Assembly: GCA_964587165.1 (NCBI GenBank)
Contig: CAZPKH010000007.1
Coordinates: forward strand, 7,670-71,669
Direction: 5' to 3'
Origin: CAZPKH01 sp964587165
GTDB taxonomy: Bacteria; Bacteroidota; Bacteroidia; Bacteroidales; Muribaculaceae
Length of the DNA stretch: 64,000 nucleotides
Part shown: one piece after another, positions 9,040 to 17,952 of the stretch
Layout: each line of letters opens with the position of its first letter
Numbering within the stretch: position 1 is the stretch's first letter
Notes under the pieces: generated by a model
Seen by the model: only the letters and a program-made list of their open reading frames with translations
What the model was told of the DNA's origin: nothing
Databases searched by the model: none
Position numbers and translations under genes: made by a program

Positions 9040-9588
9040 ATGGCAACAAAAATCAGACTGCAACGTCATGGTCGTAAAAACTATGCGTTCTATCCCATTG
9101 TGATCGCCGATAGCAGAGCGCCACGAGATGGCAAATTTATTGAAAGGATAGGTTCTTATAATCCTAACACTAATCCTGCTACAATATCTTTGAACTTCGA
9201 GCGGGCTTTGTATTGGGTCACCGTCGGTGCTCAACCTACCGACACCGTACGCTCTATCCTCTCACACGAGGGTGTCATGCTGATGAAACACCTGATGGGT
9301 GGCGTCAAGAAAGGCGCTTTTGATCAGGCTGAAGCTGAGCGTCGCTTTGCTGCTTGGAAACAGCAGCGCCAGGCTACTATCGACAAAGAGAAAGCCTCTA
9401 TGGCAACCAAGAATGAGGAGGCCGCTAAAGCTCGCCTTGAGGCAGAGCAGGCCAAGAACAAAGCCAAAGCTGAAGAGGTGGCTAAGAAGAAAGCCGCTGC
9501 CGCTGCTGCTAAGGCTGAAGCTGAAGCCGCTGCTGTGGCTGAGGCTACCGACGAGGAGGCTCCCGCAGCCGAGGCTGCCGCTGAATAA
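9040..9588 (+). CDS. rpsP: 30S ribosomal protein S16 with extended C-terminal tail
   Basis: S16 stabilises the 5' domain of 16S rRNA in the small subunit. The first ~85 residues (MATKIRLQRHGRK...) are the normal S16 fold. They are followed by about 95 extra residues of low complexity (Ala, Lys, Glu; AEAEAAAVAEATDEEAPAAEAAAE at the end), giving 182 residues against ~80-90 in E. coli. Long S16 tails are common in Bacteroidota. The start at 9040 is chosen because the upstream in-frame ATG lies within the promoter leader. A strong terminator follows. Confidence 0.96.
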   Translation: MATKIRLQRHGRKNYAFYPIVIADSRAPRDGKFIERIGSYNPNTNPATISLNFERALYWVTVGAQPTDTVRSILSHEGVMLMKHLMGGVKKGAFDQAEAERRFAAWKQQRQATIDKEKASMATKNEEAAKARLEAEQAKNKAKAEEVAKKKAAAAAAKAEAEAAAVAEATDEEAPAAEAAAE

Positions 9589-9631
9589 TCAGCCTGCGCC
9601 CCTCGCACCCTTTCTTGTTATAGAAAATATC

Positions 9632-9663
9632 GAGGTCGCATTCCCGCAACGGAATGCGACCTC
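9632..9663. terminator. Bidirectional terminator between rpsP and cstA
   Basis: There is a perfect 13-bp stem (9632-9644 with 9651-9663) around a 6-base loop. It lies between the convergent genes rpsP and cstA; on the minus strand it is followed by ATATTTTCT, on the plus strand by a weaker T-run. Confidence 0.85.
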
Positions 9664-9692
9664 AATTGCTTTAGAGCGTGTTTTTTCAATAT

Positions 9693-11150
9693 CTATGCAT
9701 TGCGGAGACTGCGCGAATGTTCCGATCGCAGAAAGAATCCAAAAGCAACCAGCAGTATTGCCGCAGTGGCCACGCCTACCCATATCGATGTGTCGACAGG
9801 GAGTCCGAACCCTTGAGTCATCACTCCCAGCGGAGCCATAAGGATATAGGAGATGCATACCACTGTCATAAACAGTGCCGGAATAAGCGTAATTGCATAT
9901 ACCTTGCGCTGACGGGCCAGCCACACGGTGCATGCCCACAATGTGAATATCGACAGTGTTTGGTTTGACCAGCCGAAATATCGCCAGAGCACCGAGAAAT
10001 CGATCTGCATCAGGAAGAAGCTTGCCACGGCAATGGGGAGTGCTACCAGAAGACGCTTGTACACCGGACGCTGATCGAGATTAAAAAAGTCGGCAATGAT
10101 AAGGCGTGCCGAACGCATTGCTGTATCGCCCGTAGTGATCGGGGCTGCAATTACACCGAGAACTGCAAGGAAGCCTCCCACCACACCGAGCCAGTTGTCG
10201 CATACTACTTTAACAACGGTTCCTGCACTGTTTCCGCCGACGCTCGTAAACTCCTCAAGCGCCTCGTAGCTGCCGAAATAGGCTATGGCTGCCGCAGCCC
10301 ACGCGAGGGCAACGACACCTTCGGCTACCATTGCACCGTAGAACACCGTGCGGCCGTGACGCTCCGAAAGCAGACACCGCGCCATCATGGGCGACTGAGT
10401 GGCATGAAAGCCGGATATGGCTCCGCAAGCTATTGATACAAACATCATCGGGAATATCGGAGCTACCGACGGATCAGGCATACGATCATGGAATCCTTGC
10501 GATATATCGGTCGGTATGTCAATTCCGCTGAAAAGCATATACCCTATGATACCTACAGCCATGAAGAGTAATGCAGCACCGAATATAGGATACAGCTTTC
10601 CGATAAGCTTGTCGATAGGGAGGAAAGTCGCCAGTATATAGTATACGAATATCACCAACCCCCAAAACCTTATGCTCAGCACATCAGGGGTCATGCCTGC
10701 GAGCAGCTCGGCGGGCGTTATGACGAATACCGCCACGACCATTATAAGCAGAAACAGCGAAAAGCACGTCATCACAACGCGGGCAGTACGCCCCAACTCG
10801 TGGCCTACGATGTCGGGGAGCGATCGGCCTCCCATACGCAGGGAGATATGAGCGGAGACAAAATCGTGCACGGCACCTGCAAAGATTGTCCCGAGAACGA
10901 TCCAAAGGAAAGCAGCCGGGCCGTACATCACTCCCATGATGGCACCGAATATCGGGCCAACACCTGCTATATTAAGAAACTGAATCAGGAAAACGCGCCA
11001 GGTGGACATAGGGATATAGTCTACACCGTCGGCTTTCTCAGTAGCCGGTGTGGCTCGCGACGGATCTACACCGATTATGCGTTCCACTATCTTGCCATAT
11101 ATCAGATAGCCGAGCACAAGCGCGATAAGCGAGGATATAAAGAGTATCAT
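9693..11150 (-). CDS. cstA: Carbon starvation protein CstA family transporter
   Basis: The 485-residue integral membrane protein has about a dozen hydrophobic helices and CstA-family phrases such as IAGVGPIFGAIMG near residue 60, GHELGRTARV near 107 and HATQSPMMARC near 250. CstA family members import pyruvate or peptides under carbon limitation; the substrate here is not determined. It is shorter than E. coli CstA (~700), a size common in Bacteroidota. It is 27 bases downstream of the exported PD40-like gene and likely shares its transcript. A bidirectional hairpin terminates it. Confidence 0.9.
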   Translation of the reverse strand: MILFISSLIALVLGYLIYGKIVERIIGVDPSRATPATEKADGVDYIPMSTWRVFLIQFLNIAGVGPIFGAIMGVMYGPAAFLWIVLGTIFAGAVHDFVSAHISLRMGGRSLPDIVGHELGRTARVVMTCFSLFLLIMVVAVFVITPAELLAGMTPDVLSIRFWGLVIFVYYILATFLPIDKLIGKLYPIFGAALLFMAVGIIGYMLFSGIDIPTDISQGFHDRMPDPSVAPIFPMMFVSIACGAISGFHATQSPMMARCLLSERHGRTVFYGAMVAEGVVALAWAAAAIAYFGSYEALEEFTSVGGNSAGTVVKVVCDNWLGVVGGFLAVLGVIAAPITTGDTAMRSARLIIADFFNLDQRPVYKRLLVALPIAVASFFLMQIDFSVLWRYFGWSNQTLSIFTLWACTVWLARQRKVYAITLIPALFMTVVCISYILMAPLGVMTQGFGLPVDTSIWVGVATAAILLVAFGFFLRSEHSRSLRNA

Positions 11151-11177
11151 ATCAAGAATTTATACAGATTGGCATAT

Positions 11178-12398
11178 TTACTTGCTCTCAGCGCGAACTA
11201 TCTCGTTGGAGATTTTGAGCAACTTTTGAGGCCATCCTTCCATCTTCTGTTCCAAGCGAAGGATTTCGGCTTCAGCACCCTTGTCGCCGGCGGCGTAGCG
11301 TGCACGCAGCTTCTCAAGGTTCAGACGGTCGGCTTCGGCTTCAGCTTCCGCATCCTTATAATCCTGAACAAGCGACAGTGTCCGTGAGTCGCCGAGCTGA
11401 CTGCGACGGGTGAGCACTCTACCGTCGGGGAGAGCTATTTCAAATTCGGGAATGTCGCCGTCTGCCCCCGATTGAGCCACGATCGAATTAATATCGGGCT
11501 TTACAAAATCCGACGGCCAAGTATCGGAGATTGAGCGGAGGGCAGCAAGACCGAGAAGGTTATCATCGTCGGGCGACAGATTGACACGCAGCTCCTCCGG
11601 ACGGAATACATAGATAGTCACTTTGCCTTCGATCTGATTGCGGTCGGTAGCCCACCACCCCAGGCCTGTAGCTTCGTCGATCACCATCAGGTAGTCGTTG
11701 TAGGGCGAGTTATAGGGCATCCCGAGATTCTGCGGCTGAAGAAAATCATCGTCCACCGACCCGCGTCGGGTTATGAAAATATCATAGCCGCCAAGACTCT
11801 GCTCGCCTGTGGCAGCGAAATACAGTGTCAGTCCGTCGGTTAGCAGATATGGGTAGGCTGCCTGCTCGATCCCTTCGGCATTAGGGTATATACGCGGCGC
11901 TTCAGTCTGCCCGTCGGCCAATACGCGAGCCTGCGCTATCTGCGACGGTGCCTGCTCTGTGTCGCGGTGCGCAAAGAGGGTGGTGATACCTGTCTCGGTA
12001 ATGTAAACCGGCGAGTTGCCCGTATCAGCAGACTTGCTTTTCACGAACGACCCCGCCGAAGGCGACAGCCGGTAAGCCTCAAAAAACTTATCGGCGTCCA
12101 CATTTATGGAGTCGATCACAACGATCTTCTCGACACGTTCGAGCATCCCCTGCCCTATGCGTGCCATCCGCGCCAACGAGTCGGCCAGATGTGATCCGGC
12201 GGTGAGCTGATCGGCAAGATCTTCGAGCTTGTCGAAATCGTAGCGCGCGGCAGCATCAGCTGCTTGCCGTGCGATCTCCGTTGCATCAGGTTTGGCAGCC
12301 TTAGGCTTCGGTTTTGCCTTCTGCGGAGCAGCAAAAGCGGCAGCGGCGGCAACTGTAATCATAGCTACCGCCACTGCTCTATATTTTTTGAGATTCAT
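11178..12398 (-). CDS. Exported PD40/TolB-like repeat protein
   Basis: The protein has 406 residues. A signal peptide is visible (MNLKKYRAVAVAMITVAAAA, cleavage near AFA-AP), followed by a Lys/Pro/Ala-rich linker. Residues ~150-270 contain short beta repeats like those of TolB/PD40 propellers (LTDGLTLYFAA, GGYDIFITRR, DNLGWWATDRN-type). A C-terminal coiled coil (about 345-400) is rich in Glu, Ala and Leu. This layout fits a periplasmic or surface protein, but I do not recognise a named family. It sits directly upstream of cstA. Confidence 0.7.
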   Translation of the reverse strand: MNLKKYRAVAVAMITVAAAAAFAAPQKAKPKPKAAKPDATEIARQAADAAARYDFDKLEDLADQLTAGSHLADSLARMARIGQGMLERVEKIVVIDSINVDADKFFEAYRLSPSAGSFVKSKSADTGNSPVYITETGITTLFAHRDTEQAPSQIAQARVLADGQTEAPRIYPNAEGIEQAAYPYLLTDGLTLYFAATGEQSLGGYDIFITRRGSVDDDFLQPQNLGMPYNSPYNDYLMVIDEATGLGWWATDRNQIEGKVTIYVFRPEELRVNLSPDDDNLLGLAALRSISDTWPSDFVKPDINSIVAQSGADGDIPEFEIALPDGRVLTRRSQLGDSRTLSLVQDYKDAEAEAEADRLNLEKLRARYAAGDKGAEAEILRLEQKMEGWPQKLLKISNEIVRAESK

Positions 12399-12425
12399 AT
12401 ATGCGATAGTATCGTTAGTCTACCG

Positions 12426-12433
12426 CAAAAATA
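12426..12433 (-). promoter_or_regulatory. -7 box upstream of the PD40-like gene
   Basis: On the minus strand this reads TATTTTTG (TAnnTTTG), 27 bases before the ATG at 12398. No clear -33 TTTG is present. Confidence 0.45.
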
Positions 12434-12455
12434 CAAATTATTTCTGAAAATGCTC

Positions 12456-13328
12456 TTACTTGGCAGCCTGAAGTGTGTTGAGCATCAGCATCGCTATGGT
12501 CATCGGGCCTACTCCACCCGGCACCGGAGTGATAAAAGCGCATTTGGAAGCTACATTCGCATAGTCCACGTCGCCGCACAGTCGCCATCCGCGCTCGCGG
12601 GAGGCATCGGCCACGCGTGTTGTGCCCACATCGATCACCGTGGCACCCTCTTTCACCATATCGGCTTTAACAAACTCGGGCACGCCGAGCGCAGCTATCA
12701 GGATATCGGCTTCGCGGCATATTTCGGCAAGGCCTTCAGTAGCGCTATGACACACAGTCACGGTGCAGTCGCCGGGGTTACCTTTCTGCATCAACATCAT
12801 AGCCACCGGCTTACCCACTATGTTGCTGCGCCCCAACACGACGCAACGCTTGCCGCGGGTAGGCACGTTATAGCGGCGCAGCAGTTCGACGATGCCTGAC
12901 GGCGTGGCCGGGCGCAGTCCGGGCAGACCGATGCATAGACGCCCTACATTGTCGGGATGGAACCCGTCGACATCTTTCTTCGGGTCTATTGCCTCGATGA
13001 CAGCCTGCGAGTCTATATGACGCGGAAGCGGAAGCTGTACGATAAAACCGTCGACTTCAGCATCACGGTTCAGGCGGTCGACCTCTGTCATAAGCTCCTC
13101 CTGAGTCACTGTATCTTCAAAGCGTATGAGCGATGAGCGGAAGCCGCAGGCCTCGCACGCTTTCACTTTGTTGGCTACGTATGTCTCGCTCCCCCCGTCG
13201 TGTCCCACGAGGATGGCTGCAAGGTGCGGCGCGCGACGTCCGGAGGCCACAATATCTGCGACTTCGGCTGCGATCTCCTGCTTGATATCCTGAGCTACTT
13301 TCTTGCCGTCGATTATCGTCGTTGTCAT
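12456..13328 (-). CDS. folD: Bifunctional methylenetetrahydrofolate dehydrogenase/cyclohydrolase FolD
   Basis: FolD interconverts 5,10-methylene-THF and 10-formyl-THF in the cytoplasm, feeding purine and formyl-Met-tRNA synthesis. The 290-residue protein has the expected length, the catalytic YVANKVKACEACG segment with the key lysine near residue 54, VDGFIVQLPLPRHID (about 95-109), and the NAD(P)-binding signature VVLGRSNIVGKP (about 162-173), with TPVPGGVGPMT near the C-terminus. It follows ffh after ~37 bases with no promoter seen between, so the two are probably co-transcribed. Confidence 0.97.
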   Translation of the reverse strand: MTTTIIDGKKVAQDIKQEIAAEVADIVASGRRAPHLAAILVGHDGGSETYVANKVKACEACGFRSSLIRFEDTVTQEELMTEVDRLNRDAEVDGFIVQLPLPRHIDSQAVIEAIDPKKDVDGFHPDNVGRLCIGLPGLRPATPSGIVELLRRYNVPTRGKRCVVLGRSNIVGKPVAMMLMQKGNPGDCTVTVCHSATEGLAEICREADILIAALGVPEFVKADMVKEGATVIDVGTTRVADASRERGWRLCGDVDYANVASKCAFITPVPGGVGPMTIAMLMLNTLQAAK

Positions 13329-13365
13329 ATTATCTGCTGACTGAAATTGTGTAATTGTAAATATG

Positions 13366-14715
13366 TTATCGGCGTCCCATCTGGCGCATATTCTTCATCA
13401 TGGCCATAGGATTCTTCATGCCGCCGGAGGCCATGCGCATCATCTTGCGTGTCTGCTCAAACTGCTTGAGCAGGCGATTCACCTCCTGAACGGTAGTACC
13501 TGAACCCTTTGAGATACGACGCACACGTGAAGCGTTGATAATCTGCGGATTGGCACGCTCCTGTCGGGTCATGGACTGAATGATGGCTTCTATCGATTTG
13601 AAAGCGTTGTCGTCGATCTCCACATCCTTTATAGCTTTTCCGAGTCCGGGTATCATCGAAGCAATATCTTTCAGATTACCCATCTTCTTGATCTGCTGGA
13701 TCTGTTTGTAGAAGTCGTCGAAATTAAACTGATTCTTGGCGAGTTTGCGCTGGATCTCGGCAGCCTCTTTTTCGTCGAATATCTGCTGGGCGCGTTCGAC
13801 GAGCGAAACGACGTCGCCCATACCGAGAATACGGTCGGCCATACGCTCGGGGTGAAATACCTCGATTGCATTAACGGTGTCAAGTTTCTCTCCGTTACCG
13901 ATATATTTGATCGGTTTGGTGACGACCATACGTATCGACAGCGCCGCACCGCCGCGAGTGTCGCCATCAAGCTTGGTGAGCACTACCCCATCGAAATCAA
14001 GACGGTCGTTGAACTCCTTGGCTGTGTTGACGGCATCCTGACCGGTCATCGAGTCGACCACGAAAAGTGTCTCCTGCGGCTTTATGGCATCCTTGATAGC
14101 GGCTATCTCGGTCATCATCGCCTCGTCGACTGCCAGACGTCCGGCTGTATCGACGATCACCAGGTCGAGATTATGAGCCTTGGCATACTTTATACCGTTG
14201 ACGGCTATTTCAACAGGGTTTTTATTACCCTCCTCGGTGTAGACGGGCACATTGATCTGCTCGCCGAGCACTTTGAGCTGATCGATAGCCGCGGGACGGT
14301 ATACGTCGCAGGCCACAAGGAGCGGCCGTTTGGCTTTCTCGCTCTTGAGCTTGCGGGCGAGCTTGCCCGACATTGTTGTTTTACCCGAACCTTGCAGACC
14401 CGACATGAGGATGACGGTAGGATTGCCGCTAAGGTTGATCTGTGCTGCCTGGCCTCCCATCAGTGCGGCCATCTCATCGTGCACGATCTTCACCATCAGC
14501 TGTCCGGGTTTTACGGAGGTGAGCACGTTCTGGCCCAGCGCTTTCTGCTTGACAGTGTCGGTAAATGTCTTGGCAACTTTATAGTTTACGTCAGCCTCAA
14601 GGAGTGCGCGGCGCACATCCTTCAAGGTCTCGGCTACGTTGATCTCGGTGATCTTGCCTTCGCCTTTGAGCATTTTGAGGCTTCGCTCAAGTCGTTCGCT
14701 TAGATTCTCAAACAT
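13366..14715 (-). CDS. ffh: Signal recognition particle protein Ffh
   Basis: Ffh is the SRP54 GTPase that binds 4.5S RNA and signal sequences for co-translational insertion. Its 449 residues show an N-terminal helical domain, the G domain with GLQGSGKTT (about 108-116), VDTAGR and TKLDGDTRGGA, and a C-terminal M domain ending in a Met-rich tail (RKMMRMASGGMKNPMAMMKNMRQ-like) that binds signal peptides. It lies between panD and folD on the minus strand; the ~55-base gap to panD has no promoter. Confidence 0.98.
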   Translation of the reverse strand: MFENLSERLERSLKMLKGEGKITEINVAETLKDVRRALLEADVNYKVAKTFTDTVKQKALGQNVLTSVKPGQLMVKIVHDEMAALMGGQAAQINLSGNPTVILMSGLQGSGKTTMSGKLARKLKSEKAKRPLLVACDVYRPAAIDQLKVLGEQINVPVYTEEGNKNPVEIAVNGIKYAKAHNLDLVIVDTAGRLAVDEAMMTEIAAIKDAIKPQETLFVVDSMTGQDAVNTAKEFNDRLDFDGVVLTKLDGDTRGGAALSIRMVVTKPIKYIGNGEKLDTVNAIEVFHPERMADRILGMGDVVSLVERAQQIFDEKEAAEIQRKLAKNQFNFDDFYKQIQQIKKMGNLKDIASMIPGLGKAIKDVEIDDNAFKSIEAIIQSMTRQERANPQIINASRVRRISKGSGTTVQEVNRLLKQFEQTRKMMRMASGGMKNPMAMMKNMRQMGRR

Positions 14716-14770
14716 CTATATGGTGGTATTATATTATTCTATAATGCAATTTATATGCCGTGCAGACGGA

Positions 14771-15127
14771 TCAGTTTGTAAGCTTGTTGGTGGCCGTATC
14801 AGGGAATATTATCGTGGGCTTGAAGCTCTTGGCCTCTTCATATTCCATCTGTGCGTAGGCGATAATGATCACTATATCTCCCGGCTGCACTTTGCGTGCC
14901 GCCGCGCCGTTGAGGCATATCACGCCTGAGCCGCGCTTGCCGGGGATAGTATATGTATCAAAACGCTCGCCATTATTGTTGTTGACGATATATACACGCT
15001 CGCCGGGAAGAATATCGGCTGCATCCATCAGATCCTGATCGATGGTGATCGAGCCTATATAGTCGAGGCAAGCCTCTGTCACTGTCACACGGTGAATCTT
15101 TGATTTCACCATCTCTACCATCATCAT
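14771..15127 (-). CDS. panD: Aspartate 1-decarboxylase PanD
   Basis: PanD makes beta-alanine from aspartate for pantothenate. The 118-residue proenzyme has the KSKIHRVTVTEA start and the self-cleavage site in YIGSITID, where the Ser after Gly becomes the pyruvoyl group, plus the NGAAARKVQPGD motif. The first of three ATG codons is chosen because it overlaps the panC stop in an ATGA arrangement (4 bases), the usual sign of translational coupling; the later ATGs would still give a functional protein. Confidence 0.96.
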   Translation of the reverse strand: MMMVEMVKSKIHRVTVTEACLDYIGSITIDQDLMDAADILPGERVYIVNNNNGERFDTYTIPGKRGSGVICLNGAAARKVQPGDIVIIIAYAQMEYEEAKSFKPTIIFPDTATNKLTN

Positions 15128-15975
15128 ATTTCGGGATATTTTTGGTTGTCAATCAATCGTACGTCGCCGCAATACACCGTGGCACATCCTACAGCTCCGG
15201 ATGCAGAGGCATCGTCGTCGAGCGGCTGCATGGTAAGAGGGTCGACTATCTGATAGTACTCTACCCGAAGCATCGGGAGCGCATCAAGAGTCGAGACGAC
15301 AAAAGAACGAATCTCGCCCACTGTGGCACTTTTGGTCATCGAAGCGCTCTGCTCGAGCACTTTATGGATAGCGGGCGCCATGGCTCTCTGCTCGGGGGTG
15401 AGACGGACATTGCGGCTGCTGTAAGCCAGGCCGTCGTCGTGCCTCTTAATGGGGCAATCCACAATCTCAATATCGTCGAAACCGCATATCCGGGCCATGC
15501 TCCGTATCACGGCTATCTGCTGAAAATCTTTCTCGCCGAAATATGCGCGATCAGGATTTACGAAGTCGAACAGCTTGCTCACCACCTGAGCCACTCCGTT
15601 GAAATGCCTGGGGCGCATCGCCCCCTCCATCACTTCGGCCACAGGGCCGAGATCAAACTGCCGGGTGTCCGGTTCGGGATACATCTCGGCTACTTCGGGC
15701 ATGAAAGCCACGTCGACACCCGCACTGCCGAGCAGGGCTGCGTCGGCCTCCTCGTCGCGGGGATATGTGGCAAGGTCGGCTGCGTTATTGAATTGTGTAG
15801 GATTTACAAATACACTCACCACTACAAATCCGCACTCCTGCCGTGCACGCTCTACCAGCGAGAGGTGGCCGGCATGAAGGGCTCCCATCGTCGGCACAAG
15901 ACCTACAGTCGAGCCTTCTTCGCGAGCCTTGGCTATGGCGGATTTCAGTGAGTCGATACTGCGTATTATTTCCAT
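15124..15975 (-). CDS. panC: Pantothenate synthetase PanC
   Basis: PanC joins pantoate and beta-alanine using ATP. The 283-residue protein has the nucleotidyltransferase motif MGALHAGHLSL (about 30-40), the GEKDFQQ segment (about 148-154) and the KMSKS-like region DGLAYSSRN (about 185-193). It overlaps panD by 4 bases, so substrate production and use are made from one message. Its promoter lies at 16013-16043. ffh and folD follow panD and may ride on the same transcript. Confidence 0.97.
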   Translation of the reverse strand: MEIIRSIDSLKSAIAKAREEGSTVGLVPTMGALHAGHLSLVERARQECGFVVVSVFVNPTQFNNAADLATYPRDEEADAALLGSAGVDVAFMPEVAEMYPEPDTRQFDLGPVAEVMEGAMRPRHFNGVAQVVSKLFDFVNPDRAYFGEKDFQQIAVIRSMARICGFDDIEIVDCPIKRHDDGLAYSSRNVRLTPEQRAMAPAIHKVLEQSASMTKSATVGEIRSFVVSTLDALPMLRVEYYQIVDPLTMQPLDDDASASGAVGCATVYCGDVRLIDNQKYPEI

Positions 15976-16012
15976 TGCGTGAGCTACGGACTAATCTTTC
16001 TGTTTAGCGTTG

Positions 16013-16043
16013 CAAAATTAGCACTAAATATGATTATACACAA
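16013..16043 (-). promoter_or_regulatory. Promoter of the panC-panD-ffh-folD run
   Basis: On the minus strand this is TTG (16041-16043), 20 bases, TAATTTTG (16013-16020). The -7 box is 37 bases before the panC ATG. Confidence 0.7.
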
Positions 16044-16059
16044 CTTTGGGCACGGAAAA

Positions 16060-17931
16060 TCAAAACATGCCGGCTATATCATCCATCCCGATATTGACGA
16101 ACACGGTGCGTCCGTCGGGAGTAAATCGAGGGTTTGGAAGCGACATCAGCGATGCCACAAGCTGCTCGCGCTCAAGTGTAGAGAGTGCTCTTCCGCTTCC
16201 GATAGCCGACGCTTCTGCAAGCGACATGGCTATCGAACTGCGCACAGTCGATGCATCAGAGCTGTCCTCGGCAGTGGCACCCGAGGCAGCCTCTATGATA
16301 CGCATGAGGGTGTTTCGGGCATCCATATTAGCAGGTGAAGCGGGCTGCGAAACAATGATCCAGCGCCCCTCCGCCTCCTGACGCACCTCAAATCCGAGGG
16401 TGCGGAGTTCGGAAGCTATATCGGAAAGGACGGCGCTTTGCGACGGCGAGAGCTCCAGCGGCTCCGAGAACATCACTTTCTGCGACTCTATGCTCCCTTC
16501 CGATGCGAGTTTCGACATATATTGATGATAAAGCACGGCAATATGCGCGCGGTGCTGGTCGATCACGAGCATTCCGTCGAGTGCAGGAGCGACAATATAG
16601 CGGTTCTTAAGCTGAATTGTTGCGGTAGCCTGGTCGAAAGCTCCCTCGGTGGGGGCGCTTTCGGCTTCCATACCGTCGAGCACAGCCGGCTGAGCGGGAG
16701 TGTCTACAGGCTGAGCGGCAGACGCGGTGTTGAAACTCGCATACAGTTTCTCCCAATCGCGCAGCGATTCGGGGCGTTCAACTTTCGCGCCCGAATAAGT
16801 CTGAACTCGCGGTGTCGCGGATTTGGGAGCAAAGGGGTTGAACGAAGTGTCTATGTCAAGCTTCGGAGGCGCAACCCTCGTAGGATCGTAGACCGGTATC
16901 TGAGGAGCATCCTCGCGATCAAAGTCGATTGCCGGAACGGCATTATAATGATTCAGAGATTCGCGCACCGCGGCAGTTAGGATTTGCCAGATAGGTTGCT
17001 CGTTCTCAAATTTAATCTCGTTCTTGGTAGGATGAATGTTCACGTCGATAGATTCTGGATCGACCGTAAAATTCAGGAAATAGCACGGCTGCTGGTCGTG
17101 GGGTATCAATGAGCTGTAGCACTGCAGTATAGCTTTGTGGAACAGCGGATGGCGCATATTGCGTCCATTCACCGTGAGATATTGCAGGGCTCCGCGCCGG
17201 CGTGCATATTCAGGCAAGCTTATGTAGCCTGATATGCGGACTATGGATGTCTCGGCCTCAACAGGTATGAGCTGGCGCTCCATAGACTTACCGAACAGGG
17301 CAATGATGCGTTGCTTGAAGGTGGCAGGCAAGATATGATGAAGCGTTACATCGTTGTGCACCACCCGAAACTCCACAGAGGTGTTCACCAATGCAAGCCG
17401 TTCAAACTCACGCATTATGGCGGAAAGCTCAACCGTATCTTTCTTCAGGAATTTCCGGCGCACCGGGATATTAAAGAACAGATTTTTCACCATCAGGTTG
17501 GTGCCTTTGCGGCACGCCTCCGGCTGCTGCGACTCAACGCGCGAGCCGTTTATCACTATGCGCGTGCCAATGCTCTGCCCTTCGGTCATGGTGCGCAGGT
17601 CGATCTGTGCCACTGCCGCTATCGAAGGTAGGGCTTCGCCTCTGAAGCCCATAGTGTGCAGAGAATACAGATCGGTGGCCTGCTTGATTTTTGATGTGGC
17701 GTGACGCTCGAAGGCCATGCGGGCATCTGTCTCGGTCATGCCGCAACCGTCGTCCACCACCTGTATAAGCGTCCGACCGGCATCCTTAAGTACGATGTCG
17801 ATTGTCCTGGCACCGGCGTCGATAGCGTTTTCGACCAGCTCCTTGATCACAGAAGCCGGTCGCTGTATCACTTCGCCGGCTGCTATCTGGTTGGCGACAG
17901 AGTCGGGTAAAAGTCGTATTATATCGCTCAT
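16060..17931 (-). CDS. mutL: DNA mismatch repair protein MutL
   Basis: MutL couples MutS mismatch recognition to strand removal. The N-terminal GHKL ATPase is complete: ENAIDAGA (about 35-42), DDGCGM and TMGFRGEALPSIAAV (about 92-106). The C-terminal dimerisation domain is present but the endonuclease motif DQHAxxERxxxE is replaced by VIDQHRAHIAVLYHQY, and the zinc-site CPHGRP motif by PNPRFTPDGR, so nicking activity is doubtful although this organism probably lacks MutH. The length (623) is normal. It follows the ostA-like gene by 21 bases and ends the guaB-side cluster. Confidence 0.96.
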   Translation of the reverse strand: MSDIIRLLPDSVANQIAAGEVIQRPASVIKELVENAIDAGARTIDIVLKDAGRTLIQVVDDGCGMTETDARMAFERHATSKIKQATDLYSLHTMGFRGEALPSIAAVAQIDLRTMTEGQSIGTRIVINGSRVESQQPEACRKGTNLMVKNLFFNIPVRRKFLKKDTVELSAIMREFERLALVNTSVEFRVVHNDVTLHHILPATFKQRIIALFGKSMERQLIPVEAETSIVRISGYISLPEYARRRGALQYLTVNGRNMRHPLFHKAILQCYSSLIPHDQQPCYFLNFTVDPESIDVNIHPTKNEIKFENEQPIWQILTAAVRESLNHYNAVPAIDFDREDAPQIPVYDPTRVAPPKLDIDTSFNPFAPKSATPRVQTYSGAKVERPESLRDWEKLYASFNTASAAQPVDTPAQPAVLDGMEAESAPTEGAFDQATATIQLKNRYIVAPALDGMLVIDQHRAHIAVLYHQYMSKLASEGSIESQKVMFSEPLELSPSQSAVLSDIASELRTLGFEVRQEAEGRWIIVSQPASPANMDARNTLMRIIEAASGATAEDSSDASTVRSSIAMSLAEASAIGSGRALSTLEREQLVASLMSLPNPRFTPDGRTVFVNIGMDDIAGMF

Positions 17932-17952
17932 TGAGAGATTATTCAGTGTTTG

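Noticed and set aside
9673..9683. AGAGCGTGTTT after rpsP as another element end
   Set aside because: Only 11 bases match the element end; the next bases diverge, so chance is likely.
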